Origin: Sternotherus odoratus
Lineage: Eukaryota > Chordata > Testudines > Kinosternidae
Direction of reading: 5' to 3'
Assembly (NCBI GenBank): GCA_032164245.1
Contig: JAVMKO010000001.1
Coordinates: forward strand, 245,405,644-245,469,643
Length of the DNA: 64,000 nucleotides
A program made the position numbers and the translations under genes. Positions 33,737-45,380 of this stretch are shown one piece after another; position 1 is the first letter of the stretch, and each line of letters opens with the position of its first letter. The notes below the pieces were generated by a model, which did no database searches, was not told where the DNA came from, and saw only the letters and a list, made by a program, of their open reading frames with translations.

Positions 33737-34283
33737 TTATGTTTGCTTTTTTTGCAACAATGTTACACTGTTGACCCATATTAAGTTGTGATCCATTAGG
33801 ACACCCAGATCTCTTTCTGCAGCACTCCTTCCTAGGCAGTCATTTCCCACTTTGCATGTGTGCAACTGATTATTCCTCCCTAAGTGGAGTACTTTGCATT
33901 TGTCCATATTCAATTTCATCCTATTTATTTCAGACCATTTCTCCAGTTTATCCAGATCATTTTGAATTTTACTCCTATCCTCCAAAGCACTTGCAACCCC
34001 TCCCATCCACAAACTTTATAATGGTACTCTGTATGCCATTATCTAAATCATTGATGAAGATATTGAACAGAAGTAGACCCAGCACCGATCCCTGCAGGAC
34101 CCCACTCAATTCGCCCTCTGAGCTGGACTGTGAACTACTGATAACTACTCTCTGGGAATGGTTTTCCAAGCAGTTATGCCCCCACCTAGTAGTAGGTCCA
34201 TTCAGGTTGTATTTCCCTAATTTGTTTATGAGAAGGTCATGTGAAACAGTATGAAAAGCCTTACTAAAGTCAAGATATACCAC
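33737..34283 (-). pseudogene. CR1 reverse transcriptase palm and thumb, broken
   Basis: On the - strand, VYLDFSKAFHTVSH (catalytic motif A) begins near 34283. It is followed by GVLQGSVLGLLLFNIFINDL (motif B, with the usual Pro replaced by Leu) and then a decayed catalytic box, where FADDTKL has become FVDGRGCK, so the second catalytic aspartate is lost. A frameshift at about 34000 leads into LEKWSEINRMKLNMDKCKVL, then RDLGVLMDHNL (33737-33900). The region is dead by point changes and frameshift. Confidence 0.85.
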
Positions 34284-34334
34284 ATCTACTGCTTACCCAC
34301 TATCCTCAAGCACATCTACTGCTTACCCACTATC
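34281..34334. repeat. 30-bp tandem duplication in CR1
   Basis: CACATCTACTGCTTACCCAC with the following ten bases is present at 34281-34310; the first 24 bases are repeated at 34311-34334. It is a local duplication, unrelated to any target-site duplication. Confidence 0.9.
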
Positions 34335-34603
34335 TGCCAAAGAAAGCTGTAAGTTTAGTTTTACATGATTTGTTCTTCACAAATCCATGCTGACTGTTAC
34401 TTATCACCTTCGAATCTTCTAGGTGTTTGCAAATTGAGTGGTAAATTGTTGCTCCATTATCTTTCCAAGTACTGAAGCTAAGCTGACTGGGCTGTAATTC
34501 TCAGAATTTTTCTTATTTCCCTTTGCATAGATGGGCACTATATTTGCCTTTTCCCAGTCCTCTGGAATCTCTCCCATCTTCCATGACTTTTAAAAAGATA
34601 ATC

Positions 34604-34776
34604 CAGGGATCAGCAACCTTGGCATGTGGTCCCCCAGGGTAAGTATCCTTGGCGGGCCCGGCCAGTTTGTTTGCCTGCCGCATTTTCAGGTTCAGCTGAT
34701 TGCGGCACCCACTGCCCACGGTTCACCGCTCTGGTCCAATGGGGGGCTGTGTGTGTGCCAAGATTGCCGATCTCTG
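34604..34776. mobile_element. hAT hairpin MITE (copy G)
   Basis: It starts CAGGGATCAGCAACCTTGGC and ends AGATTGCCGATCTCTG. Flanks AGATAATC (34596-34603) and AGATAATT (34777-34784) match at 7 of 8. The left arm is nearly complete; most of the right arm is missing between GGGGGGCTGTG and the 3' terminus. Confidence 0.9.
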
Positions 34777-35236
34777 AGATAATTGCTAATGGCTCATAAA
34801 TCTCTTCAGTCAGCTCCTTGAGTACTGTAAGATCTATTTCATCAGGACCTGGTGACTAGAAGACATCTATCTTGCCTAAGCCATTTTTAACTTGTTCTTT
34901 CCCTATCTTAGCCTCTGATCCTACCTTATTTTCACTTGCATTCACTATGTTAGATGTCCAATTGCTACTAAACTTTTTGATGAAAATGGAGACAAAAAGG
35001 TCATTTAGCATTTCTGCCATTTTCAGATTTTCTGTTGTTTTTCCTTCCTATTTGAATAACAGGCATGGCCTGTCCTTGGTCTTTCTCTTGCTTCTAACAT
35101 ATTTGTAGAATATTTTCTTGGTACCCTTTATGTCTTTAGCTTGTTTAATCCCGTTTTGTGCATTGGACTTTCTAATTTTGTCCCTACATACTTGTGTTAA
35201 TTGTTTATATTCATCCTTTGTAATTTGATCTAGGAG

Positions 35237-37470
35237 GATGGTATCTACAAAGTAAAGAAAACAACAATAAATAAAGATTTGGAGGTATATGATGGAGTAA
35301 TGAGTGCAGGAGCAAGGAAGCTTAGAAAGGGTCATATTTCAAACAGAAGAGAGAGAAAAACATCAGAAGATGAAACCCTAAAAAGCCAATGAACAGATCA
35401 AAGTGTAAGTACCCAAGAGCAGAAATGAAAGGGTGACGATAATGCAAGTGAAGTTTATTATAATCTAGGCAGCTCGAAAAATAAGTATGAGGATAAAGAC
35501 AATTTCAATAGTTGATAGCAAAATGAAGTTCAGATGGAAGTTGTGTTGTACAGCTATGGAAAAAGGTGTAAAATAAAATAAAATCTAAATGACAGCTAGA
35601 GAGATTTAAAACCACCCAAAATAATGAAAGTTAGATGTTGTTCTATTTCCACTTTCGAAGAATCTGAGCAAGTTTATTTTTTTCTCTTGTCTAATTTTTT
35701 GAGGTTGCCACATCAAATCAGTTTCTAAATAAATGTGTATATTGTAAGCTAGACATCAATGTATTAGTGAGGACTCCTGAATAAATCCAAACCTAATTTC
35801 AAAATGAAAGAGGACATGATGGTAGTTACAGTGGTAGCCTGCCCTACAAAACTACAGTGTTGGAGGAAGAATGGCATTGCTACATCGATTGTCTGGCCGA
35901 TATAGAAAAGAAAACTTGAGAGTCAGAGTTCTACCAGTAGAAACATTAATCACTGGAAAGAAGTCTTTGTGGTCAAAGTAAAAACATTCTAAGGAGCACC
36001 TTGTGCATCTCCACCTCTGGCTGCTGCTTCTCCATGAATAGGTCAATAATGATAACAAGTATTCCTTACGAAATAAGACCTAGTTTTGGTATTGGGTTTT
36101 TTTCTGGTGTTTGGCTGAGCCTTTGGGAGAAGAGGATCCTACTCTCAAAGTACAAAGCTACATTCCATTGTAGTGTAGCTGTTCATTGTTTCATTGTGCC
36201 TGCTTGGGGGATTGGGTTGATTTAAATGAGAGCATGAATCTGGCACTAATAATCACTACTATTTTCGCTTCTGTCAGAACTGCCAGAACTACCAGTGAAA
36301 CCAGAAGTTTCCTGGCTTCCAGTGGGGAGAAAAATGACAGCAACAGCCTTGAACCCCTCTTAGGCTTATTTTTGGTTCCTGCTATAGAGAACATACCCAC
36401 CACCATGAACCCAATGTCCCCTGCTCCAATGAGGCTGTCCCTGCAGTCAGAACATCTTCTGTTCACCAAGCTTCTGGCTGCCAAACATTTATTTTTGTTG
36501 TCCAGGCACAAATAGCTGTGTGAAAGCCTGCTCCCATTGACTGATGCCCCCAATGGCATCCAAACAGAGATGGAAACAGTATTAAAGTTATTGAAAAAGC
36601 CCAATGTGTTTATTTCTTACATTCTACAGGTGACACCAATGGCCTATGCAATTCTGACAGTATAATGAATCCATTGTCCTGGCAGGTGGGATTAGCACTG
36701 TAATTTAGGCCAATATATTCAGACATTGGTGTCTACATTTACACACCTATGGCCCTCTTTCAGCATCCCGATAAGTGGACTGATTTTCAGAGGCTCTGAG
36801 GCCCCAAGCCAATGAAGCTTCAGGCTGGAGAAATTCAGTTTTCCATATTACCTGTATTGTCCATTCCTTTGACAAACTTCTCTCTTGTTTTCACAAATGT
36901 TGTGTAAGGCCCGTAATGCAGGAATGATGTGAATGATATATTAAATGGTAGTTTCACTGTGATCTCTGGCAAACCTCTTTACTTTGTCTTCCAAATAGAC
37001 ATTGAACCATGATTCCACTCTTGCTGGGGTAGTAGCTGAATCTATGTCAGTCTCTGATAGTGTAGGACAGGTAAAATGCCATAAGTCAGGAGAGAGAAGG
37101 ACATTGCCAGAAATTGCTATATGGACAGAGACCCTGTTAATGTTATGCTGAAGGGAATATTATGGTTTTCCAGTTCTTCTCATACAATCCAGATTACTCA
37201 TACAACACCAAGCGTCTTCTTGATATTGTATGCTTGATCTTGCCAGACAATGTAAATATCCAGCATGGGTTATCTATCAGTCATTTTGGTTGACATACTC
37301 CTATGTTTCTTTTGGAGTACAGTGACAAAGAAGTCCATAGGTTTATGACAATTGGGGGAACCCCACTCACACTGAAACCCTTCTGTTACCTTTTTGATAT
37401 GCTTGATATGCTTGATTAGGACTTCATTTACATTGCCATAGTTATGTAAAATAGCCTTAGCATAGAAATT
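35237..37470. other. Unique non-coding DNA with an open stretch of unknown meaning
   Basis: No mobile element recognised. The longest non-transposon open frame of the window lies here (36191-36604, - strand), with a second frame on the + strand over 36186-36515. I recognise neither. The rest is AT-rich and unremarkable. Confidence 0.45.
36191..36604 (-). other. Unrecognised 137-codon open frame
   Basis: The frame contains two hydrophobic stretches, GAGDIGFMVVGMFSIAG at about residues 62-78 and LLVSLVVLAVL at about 98-108, separated by a basic linker (KNKPKRGSR). This could suggest a membrane protein fragment, but there is no recognised family, no clear splice acceptor and donor pair, and a competing open frame occupies the opposite strand. 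It may be chance or the remains of an old processed gene. I would not call it a gene on this evidence. Confidence 0.15.
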
Positions 37471-37478
37471 GCTTACAC

Positions 37479-37624
37479 TAGGGATCGGCAACCTTGGCCC
37501 ATGGCACCACAGGGTAAGCATCCTTAGTGGGCCCCGCCAGTTTGTTTACTTGCCGGTTCGCCGATCGCAGCTCCGTGAAGGGTGCTTACCCTGCGGTGCT
37601 GCATGCCAAGGTTGCCAATCCCTG
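37479..37624. mobile_element. hAT hairpin MITE (copy H), centre deleted
   Basis: The left end is TAGGGATCGGCAACCTTGGC (first base changed from C), and the right end GCCAAGGTTGCCAATCCCTG. Flanks GCTTACAC (37471-37478) and GCTAATAC (37625-37632) agree at 6 of 8. Both arms survive up to GCCGATCGCAGCTCCG, so the element is now a 146-bp short palindrome. Confidence 0.85.
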
Positions 37625-37639
37625 GCTAATACCATGCTT

Positions 37640-38127
37640 TTTTATCAGTGATAGATATGCACCGGTTGTAGACAGCCTCCACTGCTATAGAAACAGCTGT
37701 AGCAAGAGCTCATCCCTTTTCTGTGATGATTACCACTTTCATTAAAGGAGACTCCTTTAATGGTAAGGCAAGTGTCATCTATAGATAATAAAAAATAGTT
37801 TTTCACTTAGGAATTCATGGTCAGCACATTCTTCAAGCCCAACATCACTCTACTTGTGGTTGGGTGGGACTGGGAGGGCAGGAGTGAGGAGGAAGAAAAG
37901 AAGACACAGAAAGTCAAGAGTCAGAGAGTATCCTCGATAACCAATATCAGTCATTGGAACAGGACTTTTGGACAGGGTAGGCATGAACATTACAAAATTA
38001 TAGGACATTAACACAGTCAGCAAAGTGACTTACAGAGAGATGGCCTCCCTTTATTACTGTGGAAAAATACTACTTAAAACTGCAGAAATGAATAGCTTCT
38101 AATTTATTGAGGAAGGATAAGATTCAA
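37640..38127. other. Unique non-coding DNA
   Basis: Nothing recognisable; short open frames only. Confidence 0.45.
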
Positions 38128-38559
38128 GTAAACTGTTACAGAAAAGGAATGCAGTATTCTTCTTCAAGTGCTTGTTCATGTCAATTCCAAGTAGGTATGC
38201 ACATGCTGCATGCATAGTCATCAGAAGTTTTTTCCCCTGGCGGTACTCATCGGATTGGCTGTGGAGCCCCCTGGAGTCATGCCTTCATGGAGGTGTATAT
38301 AGCTCCCTGCTGACCCGACTCCTCTTCAGTTCCTTCTTACCGCCAGTGACGGTCGTTGGAGCAGCTCTTCTCTTGCTATGGCAAGTGATCCCCTAGTGGA
38401 CTCTTTCTAATTTAATCTGTAAATGGTTTAAAACTTAGTATTAGTTAGTTCTTAGTTAGATAAATTTCAGTTGAGGGTTCCCCCCATCTCACATTTCCCT
38501 TTCCGGGGACCAGGGCATTCCTTGGTCTCAAGGGTTCAAGCCATACAAGTCCTGTCTGA

Positions 38560-40480
38560 AGCCTATGCAAAAGGGGAACCTGTACGTCTCCTTTTTAAAA
38601 TGCTTAGGGGAAACCCATCAGACTGAGAAGTGCAAAATCTGTAGAGACTTCCACCCAAGGACTAAAAGGAAAGGAACTTTAGGCTGAAGCTACTGCTCAT
38701 GGAATCAGCCCTTCATCTCCAGCTGGCACCGGCGGTGTCTGACCCCAAGACCAGCACTTTGGAGCAGGTGCGCTGGTCTCTGCAAGAGAGGCTGCAATGC
38801 TGAGAAAAGACTCAGGCTCCATGGACCCTTGGCACCACCACTCCCTGGTGCTGAAGACCTCCTCTGGTGGAAGTACCTGGAACTGATCAAATTTGCCGGT
38901 GCCAAATAAAAGAAAGAAGACTGACAGCGGTCGCTCTCCCACTAAAGCAGTGGAACAAGGAGGCACCAGCGGGGTGCATCCCGTGCTAGGACACCCTTCT
39001 CCGGCTCTGACTCAGCTGGCACTATTGAGTTCAGCCTCACAGGAGGGTTTGTTGACTCTGGTTCTCTGGTGTGGGAGTCTTGGACCTTCCCTCGATGCTG
39101 GGCACCTTTGAGGTGGCTAGGGATCTCATAGAAATGATGGCACAGTTCCATGCACTGGCCTCATCACTGCAAAGAGGCACCGTGCCCTCTACGGGCAAGT
39201 TGTTGATGATTCAGAACTGCTCACCGTCGCTCTCATCCCAGCACTGCTCCCTGGCACCATCTCACTCCACACCGCCTTGGTTGCCGGGTCAGAGTCCTCA
39301 TTGGATTTGGAAGCACAATCAAAAAGGCACCACTCCCGACAAGGGGAAGGGTAGTCATTGCCTATGATGTCATGGGCCTATCACCAAACACCGAGGGCCG
39401 GGGTACAGACCCTTGTCTGGATGCCTCCATTATCAACATCAGTAACCTTGGAATTTCCATGGGGACAAGAGATGGGTATGCAGGCCGACCCCAAGACTGC
39501 AGAGGGATCCGGCACTGGGGCTGGTACTGAGATAGGCCCAGGTCTGGAGATCAACACCACTTCTGGACCCATGCATGGTGTTTGAAACAGATCCCAATGG
39601 TTGACATTTTCATGCTTGAAAGTCCCTTGAGGGTAGCTTTGTCCCTCATTAATACCATCCACAACACTACTAAAGCACTGTGGCAAATGCCAGGCTCTCT
39701 TCCTCCCACGACAAAAGGGGTGGAAAGGAAGTATTTTGTGCCTTCAAAAGGGTAAGTGTAACTGTTCAGCCACCTCAGCCAGGCATTCTGGTGGTGGAGG
39801 CTTCCAACTGAAAGGAAAGGTAGGGAAAACTGGTACCGACACTATATCGAAGGAGGAGAAGAAGCTGGACCTCCTTGGTAGGAAGGTACCAGGGGGATCT
39901 AGCTTTGCCTTGCCAATCAGCAGACATTCCTCAGCTGCTATAGTTTTAATTCTTGGAACATGTTGTCCAAATTTAAAGAACTACTCCCTCTCAGAGTTTG
40001 CTGCTGTCCTTAAGGAAGGCAAAGTCATTGTGAAGACCTCCTTACAGGCCTCCTTAGATTCAGCCGACTTGGCAACCCAAACCAAGGCAACAGCCATAGC
40101 CATGAGAAGGAGTTCATAGCTTCAGGTGTCGGGACTCTCGCATAAGGTCCAGCAGACCATTTTGGACTTGCCTTAGACTACATAGGGCTCTTTTTAGAGC
40201 AAACAGACATTAAACTCCATAGACTGAAGGACTCACAGGCAACTCTGAGGTCCCTGAGGCTTCATATGCCAGACTCCCAAAGAAAGCATTTTAAACCATA
40301 GCCTGCTCCTCGATTCTACCCAGCTCCTCCTAGGCAGAACTATAGCATGAAGATGAGCAGGAGTAACAGAGGGAGACCTTCTCAGTCCTCCTCTAACCAG
40401 GGGAAGACTCAGCAAAGCAGCCCCCCAGCCTCCAACCCAAACTTTGGAAGGTGCAACCGGGGGTGTCGCACTAGTTTAGA
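38560..40480 (+). pseudogene. DIRS gag-like gene, many frameshifts
   Basis: Near the start is a Cys/His stretch CLGETHQTEKCKIC (about 38610-38655), the CxxCxxxH-type box of DIRS gag-like proteins. Low-complexity, proline- and serine-rich sequence follows, interrupted by stops. At about 39610-39760 a conserved block reads PLRVALSLINTIHNTTKALW and then TTKGVERKYFVPSKG, typical of the central part of the family, and shortly after VVEASN-like residues. The protein would package element RNA. The frame is broken in several places (for example the stop after 38680), so it is not functional. Confidence 0.65.
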
Positions 40481-40689
40481 TTCCAGATTCTTCCCCACAC
40501 CCTTCATGAATCGTCTATCCCATTTCTACTGTGGGTCCACCTCAATCCAATCAGTCTTGAGCATGGTAGAATTGGGGTATTCTCTCCAATTTTGTTCCCT
40601 CCCATCTCCCTACCCCTCTACTTCTCCATCTCTTTTCAAAGTCCCTTCTCATGAGCACCTTCTCATGAAGGAGGTGCAAATGCTTCTAC

Positions 40690-41110
40690 AACTCAGGGCA
40701 GGTAAAGGAGGTCCCTCTAGAATTCAGGCACGGGGGTTCTAGTCCTGCTATTTCCTAATCCCAAAGGCCAATCATGGGCTCAGACCTATTCTAGACTTGT
40801 GAAACCTCAACAAATTCACGAAGAAGATAAAGTTCCGCATTGTCTCCCTTGCTTCCATTATTCCCTCCCTGGATCCGGGACTGGTACGCCACCCTTTACT
40901 TGAAGGATGCCTATTTTCACATGTACATAGTCCTGTCCCATGGTCAGTTCCTCTCGCTTGTGTCCTCTGTCGGTGGACATGCCAGTAACCCTGCTCCTGG
41001 TCCTGGTCTTGATCACACAGGGCCATGTCCATCTCCAACATCCCAATCTGCAGTCTCTCCATTTCATGGCATGAAAACTCGGACTATACCCCTAGGAGCT
41101 CACTGTTAGG
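40690..41110 (+). pseudogene. DIRS reverse transcriptase fragment
   Basis: The region around 40760-40930 decodes, over two frames, to IPKANHGLRPILDL, NLNKF, KIKFRIVSLASIIPSLDPG and DWYATLYLKDAYFHM. The last is catalytic motif A of DIRS reverse transcriptases (family pattern LKDAYFH, with the aspartate present). The motif with the YXDD box is not found downstream, where sequence decays after about 41000. The RNase H and methyltransferase regions of a full DIRS element are not seen. Confidence 0.75.
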
Positions 41111-41119
41111 GAGATCCTC

Positions 41120-41780
41120 TTTAGAAGCAGGAAGCCATCCATAGGGCCACCTATCTGGCCAAGTGGTGGGAAAGATTCTCCATTTGTGCATTACAAGAAC
41201 ACATTCTACCCTTACAGTCATCAATCCCTTTACCCTGGACTGTTTGTTGCAGCTATAACAGCAAGATCTGTGGATGTCATCAATAAAAGTGCACCTGGCC
41301 GCTATCTCAGCTTTCCACCCTGGTTCAGCCGGTTGCTCAGTTTTGGCGAACCCCATAGTGGGCCCTTTCTTCAAAGGATTATATAGACTGTACCCTCAAG
41401 TAAAATAGCCAATTCCCCCATGGGATCTCAACCTTGTACACTAGGCTGATGAGACCCCCTTCTGAGCCCTTAGCAACATGGTCCCTCCTCTATTTTTCCT
41501 GGAAAGTAGTGTTCTTAGTAACTATACCTTCAGCCAGGAAGGTGTGTGATCTTAAGGTCTTAATCTGGATTTCCTCATACATGGTCTTCTATAAGGACAA
41601 AGTGAAGCTGCGACTGCATCGGCCTTTCTCCCAAAGGTAGTTTTTTAATTCCACATGAATCAGAACTTTTTTTTTCCTGTGGTCTTTCCTAAAGTGCATG
41701 CTAGTAACAGGGAACAAATGTTCCACTCCCTGGATGTCAGAGGAGCATTAACCTTCTACACTGAAAGAATGAAGCCATTT
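41120..41780 (+). pseudogene. DIRS tyrosine recombinase fragment
   Basis: Recognisable pieces are RATYLAK-like residues at about 41135, RLMRPPSEPLATWSLLYFSWKV (41440-41510), TIPSARKVCDLKVL (41520-41560), MVFYKDKVKLRLH (41580-41620) and HSLDVRGALTFYTERMKPF (about 41733-41785). The last corresponds to the HxLxVRRAL...R box of the integrase-type recombinase C-terminus, with the second arginine changed to glycine. The tyrosine-bearing end is lost or decayed. In living elements this enzyme inserts circular cDNA by strand exchange. Confidence 0.7.
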
Positions 41781-41855
41781 TGAAAACCAACACAACTTCA
41801 TTGCAGTTGTGGAATTTACAAAGGGACTTCCAGTTTCATCCTAAAGGCTTGAAGG

Positions 41856-42012
41856 CCATGCTGGCTGCTGTCTCCCGCAGTTCCCATTGGCTGGGAATGG
41901 TGAACCATGGCCACTGGGAGATGCGGCGGGGCCATGCCTGCAGATGGTCAATGTCAGCAAAATGTCTCATGGCCCACCAGCAGGAATCTGTGTGTGGATC
42001 CGGCTCTTAGCC
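41856..42012. mobile_element. hAT MITE, GC-rich arm
   Basis: CATGCTGGCTGCTGTCTCCC, CAGTTCCCATTGGCTGGG and CCACTGGGAGATGCGG, then GCAAAATGTCTCATGGCCC, follow the arm of a hAT MITE subfamily whose left end CAGTGGTGGGCAACC is seen at 56972. Here the terminus is missing and a C run (42008-42021) follows. The adjoining open frames are incidental. Confidence 0.6.
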
Positions 42013-42109
42013 CCCCCCCCCACAATGCTCCTCTTAAATCAGTGGAAGCACTCCTTGTGAGGACATGTACCACTAACAGGAGGGAAGAGTGCACATGAAA
42101 TAGCACAGT

Positions 42110-42180
42110 AAATACTGCAGTGGCTGTAAGTCAACTTAATATAGGTCAACATAAATTTGTAGTGTAGACATACCCTCTTA
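42110..42180. mobile_element. Right end of a GTAGTGTAGACAT MITE
   Basis: AACTTAATATAGGTCAAC then TTTGTAGTGTAGACATACCC is the right end of a reptile MITE whose other end would read GGGTATGTCTACACTAC. Only about 70 bp remain. Confidence 0.6.
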
Positions 42181-44027
42181 GTGACATGTTCATTTTTTCC
42201 TGATACTTGGGTTTTATTAAAAAGAATAAGTAAGCATGTACACTACATAGAACTGGTTTATTCTTTCAAATTACAACACAAGTCCAGGACTATGAGGAAT
42301 AAGGCAATTAGCTGAGTTACCTCATTTTTGCTTGGCCATCTCCTTACATTCAAACCTTTATTTATCATAAGGGTGATAGTGAGGATATTGGACAGACTAT
42401 TGTTTTTGTTATTTTTAGAACTGACTGTAACTAATGGGATGGCTAACCAGTTTCATGAACTATGAATATCCGATGATGTCCTAATTTGTAACAGTTTCCT
42501 GTGCAAGTAATGAAATAACTTTCCTCAGCAGACCTGCATAAAAGTTAATTAGTTTACCATAAAATACTCAAATTCAGACGGAGCAACAAATAAATGTACA
42601 GGCAACAGATAAAAGCAAATGGCAGGGGTGCATGTCTGAATGTTCAGATAAATTAAACATTTGGTTATTTCATTAAAGATCTAAGTTTTACTGTGTCAAA
42701 ATATGCATGAACTTCTGCACTGCAGGCACGATCAGACAGCGATGAAAGTCTGTGGGATCTTGAAAGAGGTAGTTTTGTATCTCACTCTATCTTTCTTTTC
42801 TCTTGGCTCCTCCCATATTTAATACTTCAGTAGTGATTCAATCCAAATAACAACTTATAATGACTAGAATACATTTAGTTAAAAAGCCTCTCTCCTTATG
42901 AAAAGTAATAAGATTATATAATAGTCCTATACAAAGCTCATTCTTTTCAGCACAGAAAGAAATTATCGTCCTAATTGCCCACTCATTTTTAGTTAACGGG
43001 ATGTTACAATGCTAGATGTGGTTTTGTTTTATTTTTTAAATATACAGAGAACTAATACATCCTCTTGATGGGAAAGTTGAACAGAAAGAATGCCACACAC
43101 CAAAGAAAAGAGACTGTCACTTGTTTGCTATAATGGATACTGTTATGCATTTTTCTCTGATGTCTCTACATTTGATTCAGCCTTGGGTAACACAGCAGGT
43201 ACTGCTGATATTAACCTATTACAGGATCTTCAGGGGTGGAAAGTCTGTCTGATGGGGAAAATACAATAGCACGAGTGACTTGTAACCCTGATTTCATCAG
43301 GAATGATGTACATTCAACCAAAACTGCCCCATAGGTGGATGGAACTATCTTGGAATTTATAGGGATAGTGTAGGTAAGGGATACAATGAGTCATGGCACC
43401 CCTCAGGGAGCCTGTCTTGGTAGTACTTCCATGGAACTCTGACTTCCCCCATCGGCAAAACCTTGTGGATGGGACAGAGTCACAAACACTGCCTACCCTC
43501 TCTTAGGAGTGAATCCCCAGAAGACCAAAGTATTTATACATAGAGTGTTTCAATCATTCCTAAAATGGTAATTCTTTATACTTCATTTTAGAAATGCATA
43601 CTGTGAAGAGCCATGCCTGAAGTGATGCTATCTCAGACAGAAAAATATGACTTCAAACCTAATGGCATTCTCCTCAGACCAGTACATGCTGGGAGCATGA
43701 AGGAGGTAATGCTTTCCGCATCGAAGAAAAGAATGCATATAATCCCCCTGGAGGTTGTACAGATATTGTATCTACATGCAGGATGTAATACTAGAGGGAC
43801 TAGTTATATGACCTTCAATTACTCTTCCTGAGTTAAAAAAAATCTGTAAAAAGAGCAGTAAAGTTTGCTATTTGTTCATTCTGTCTTTAGCAGCCTACAC
43901 TTTGGGGAATTTGGGTTCCCCACATAATAATGGAGCAATATTGTAGTTTCAGAAAAGAACAGTACCATCAGTCCCAGAGACCAAGTGTAACATTTTCAAT
44001 ATCTCCTCAGTATCTTGAAGGCCCAAA
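42181..44027. other. Unique non-coding DNA
   Basis: No gene or repeat recognised. 42450-42900 is non-repetitive and could include a conserved non-coding element; no support beyond composition. Confidence 0.45.
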
Positions 44028-44118
44028 TCCCATTTTCAAAAACACCTCAGTGAATTTAGTGCTATTGAAAATGGAACCTAGGCTTCTAAGTGACTAGGCA
44101 TTTTTGAATTTTTTCCAT
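44028..44118. mobile_element. Small palindromic MITE (ATTTTCAAA type)
   Basis: CCATTTTCAAAAACACCTCA at the left is mirrored by TGACTAGGCATTTTTGAAT at the right. Same class as the elements at 8102 and 8275. Confidence 0.6.
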
Positions 44119-44163
44119 GGTGTTTTGTGTAGCAGCACAGGATTGGGGTTGGGATTTGTTAGT

Positions 44164-44470
44164 AGAGCTGTGTGGGAAGCAGTTTTCCTATCCTGGGAAA
44201 ATATTCAAGATTTCTAAAAAAATTCCCATTCAAAACGTTCCAAAAACATAATCTTGAAATTTTTTGGAAACTGACAAAGCAAAATCAAAACAAGCAAAAA
44301 TGCAGTTGGGCCAATCCAAATGTTTATTAGAAACTTTTTTTTCAACTTTTTTTTTTTTTGAGTTGAGAAATTCATCAGGACTGACCTGTTCTCACCGTTT
44401 TAATTTTGACAAAACAATGTTTTTCAAAGGGGAAAAACATCTTGTCAAAAAATTCCTGACCAGCCCTAAT
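44164..44470. mobile_element. AT-rich palindromic MITE
   Basis: The left end AGAGCTGTGTGGGAAGC is mirrored by the right end TTCCTGACCAGCCCT. The interior has long mirrored A/T-rich segments, e.g. TTCCAAAAACATAATCTTGA and TTTGACAAAACAATGTTTTT. Most likely a hAT- or Harbinger-type MITE. Target duplications are unclear. Confidence 0.5.
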
Positions 44471-45313
44471 CATTGGTTGAGTAGAGCAACAGAAGAATAG
44501 TATAAATGTCTATTTTCATATTTCTATTTACACATAATGTCTCAAGAGGGGACCTTCTTCTGAGGAATCTATCAGTCATAAAAGAAATTAAAGAGGCGAA
44601 TAAAATTAAAACTGGGACATTATTAAGATACTCCTCCTACCCGCCATCTGCCTCTGTCTAATACTTAGATAAAGGGTAATGATGGAGCATGGGCTGCTGT
44701 CTGGATCGCTGTGGTGCAGTCAGTAGGGGTAGTGAGAGGATTTAAGCTGATGAGTGAAGAGGTGTTGAAGTGAAATGAAACAGCATCCAGGTCACTGGGA
44801 AGCTGGAGTTGCTCCAGGAGATGTTTACTTCCCCACCAGATCAGATGTCTGCTGGGATGGTTGTGAGAAATGACAGACACTTAAAGGAGGACAGCGTGCT
44901 GATAAAGCTACTGCAAGGGATGCAGCACTAAAGGATGACTCATTTGGTTTGTTATACAGTATCATGATATGTATGTCTAATCAGACATCCATGATCTAAT
45001 CGTTGTCATTAACGGTCAGATTTTACTAACCATTGCCGCTGTACATATCTGAGACCCTGTATCATTTCCCTACAGTTAGACTAGAAAAAAATCTCAGATG
45101 TCAATGTGGTAACTGTTGGCAAATTCAGTCCTTTTAATGGTGACTGGCTTCACCTACTTAACAGCGGCATCCACAGTATTTTACAGGCACCACAGACTTA
45201 CCCACACAATTTGTTGTGCTATTTGTGTGTTATAGCTACCAGGGCTGAGCGGACACTTCCAACTCTGGAGATGTATCTTGTTGCCTGCACAGTCATCTAG
45301 CCAGTTAGAGTCA

Positions 45314-45380
<67 letters not shown>

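Larger units (their letters stand above)
32973..35236 (-). mobile_element. CR1 LINE (antisense), about 1.9 kb net, with two MITEs inside
   Basis: The 3' terminus is at 32973 (AATTCTGGGATTGGAAGGGCC), and the element extends to about 35236, where the ORF2 linker before the reverse transcriptase ends ([14 protein letters not shown] on the - strand). It covers the 3' UTR, the thumb, palm and N-terminal RT part. hAT MITEs at 33059-33226 and 34604-34776 interrupt it, each with its own duplication of CR1 sequence. A 30-bp unit (starting CACATCTACTGC) is doubled at 34281-34334. It is 5'-truncated. Confidence 0.9.
38128..41855 (+). mobile_element. DIRS-like tyrosine-recombinase retrotransposon relic
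   Basis: The leading part (TCTTCTTCAAGTGCTTGTTC, then GTTCCTTCTTACCGCCAGTG) matches the 5' region of a DIRS-like element I recall from turtles. Gag, reverse transcriptase and tyrosine recombinase remnants follow in the DIRS order. DIRS elements integrate through a tyrosine recombinase and make no target duplication. The relic is about 3.7 kb against 5-6 kb for complete elements: the part between RT and recombinase is strongly shortened and the 3' terminal repeats are missing. A hAT MITE abuts its 3' edge at 41856. Confidence 0.75.
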
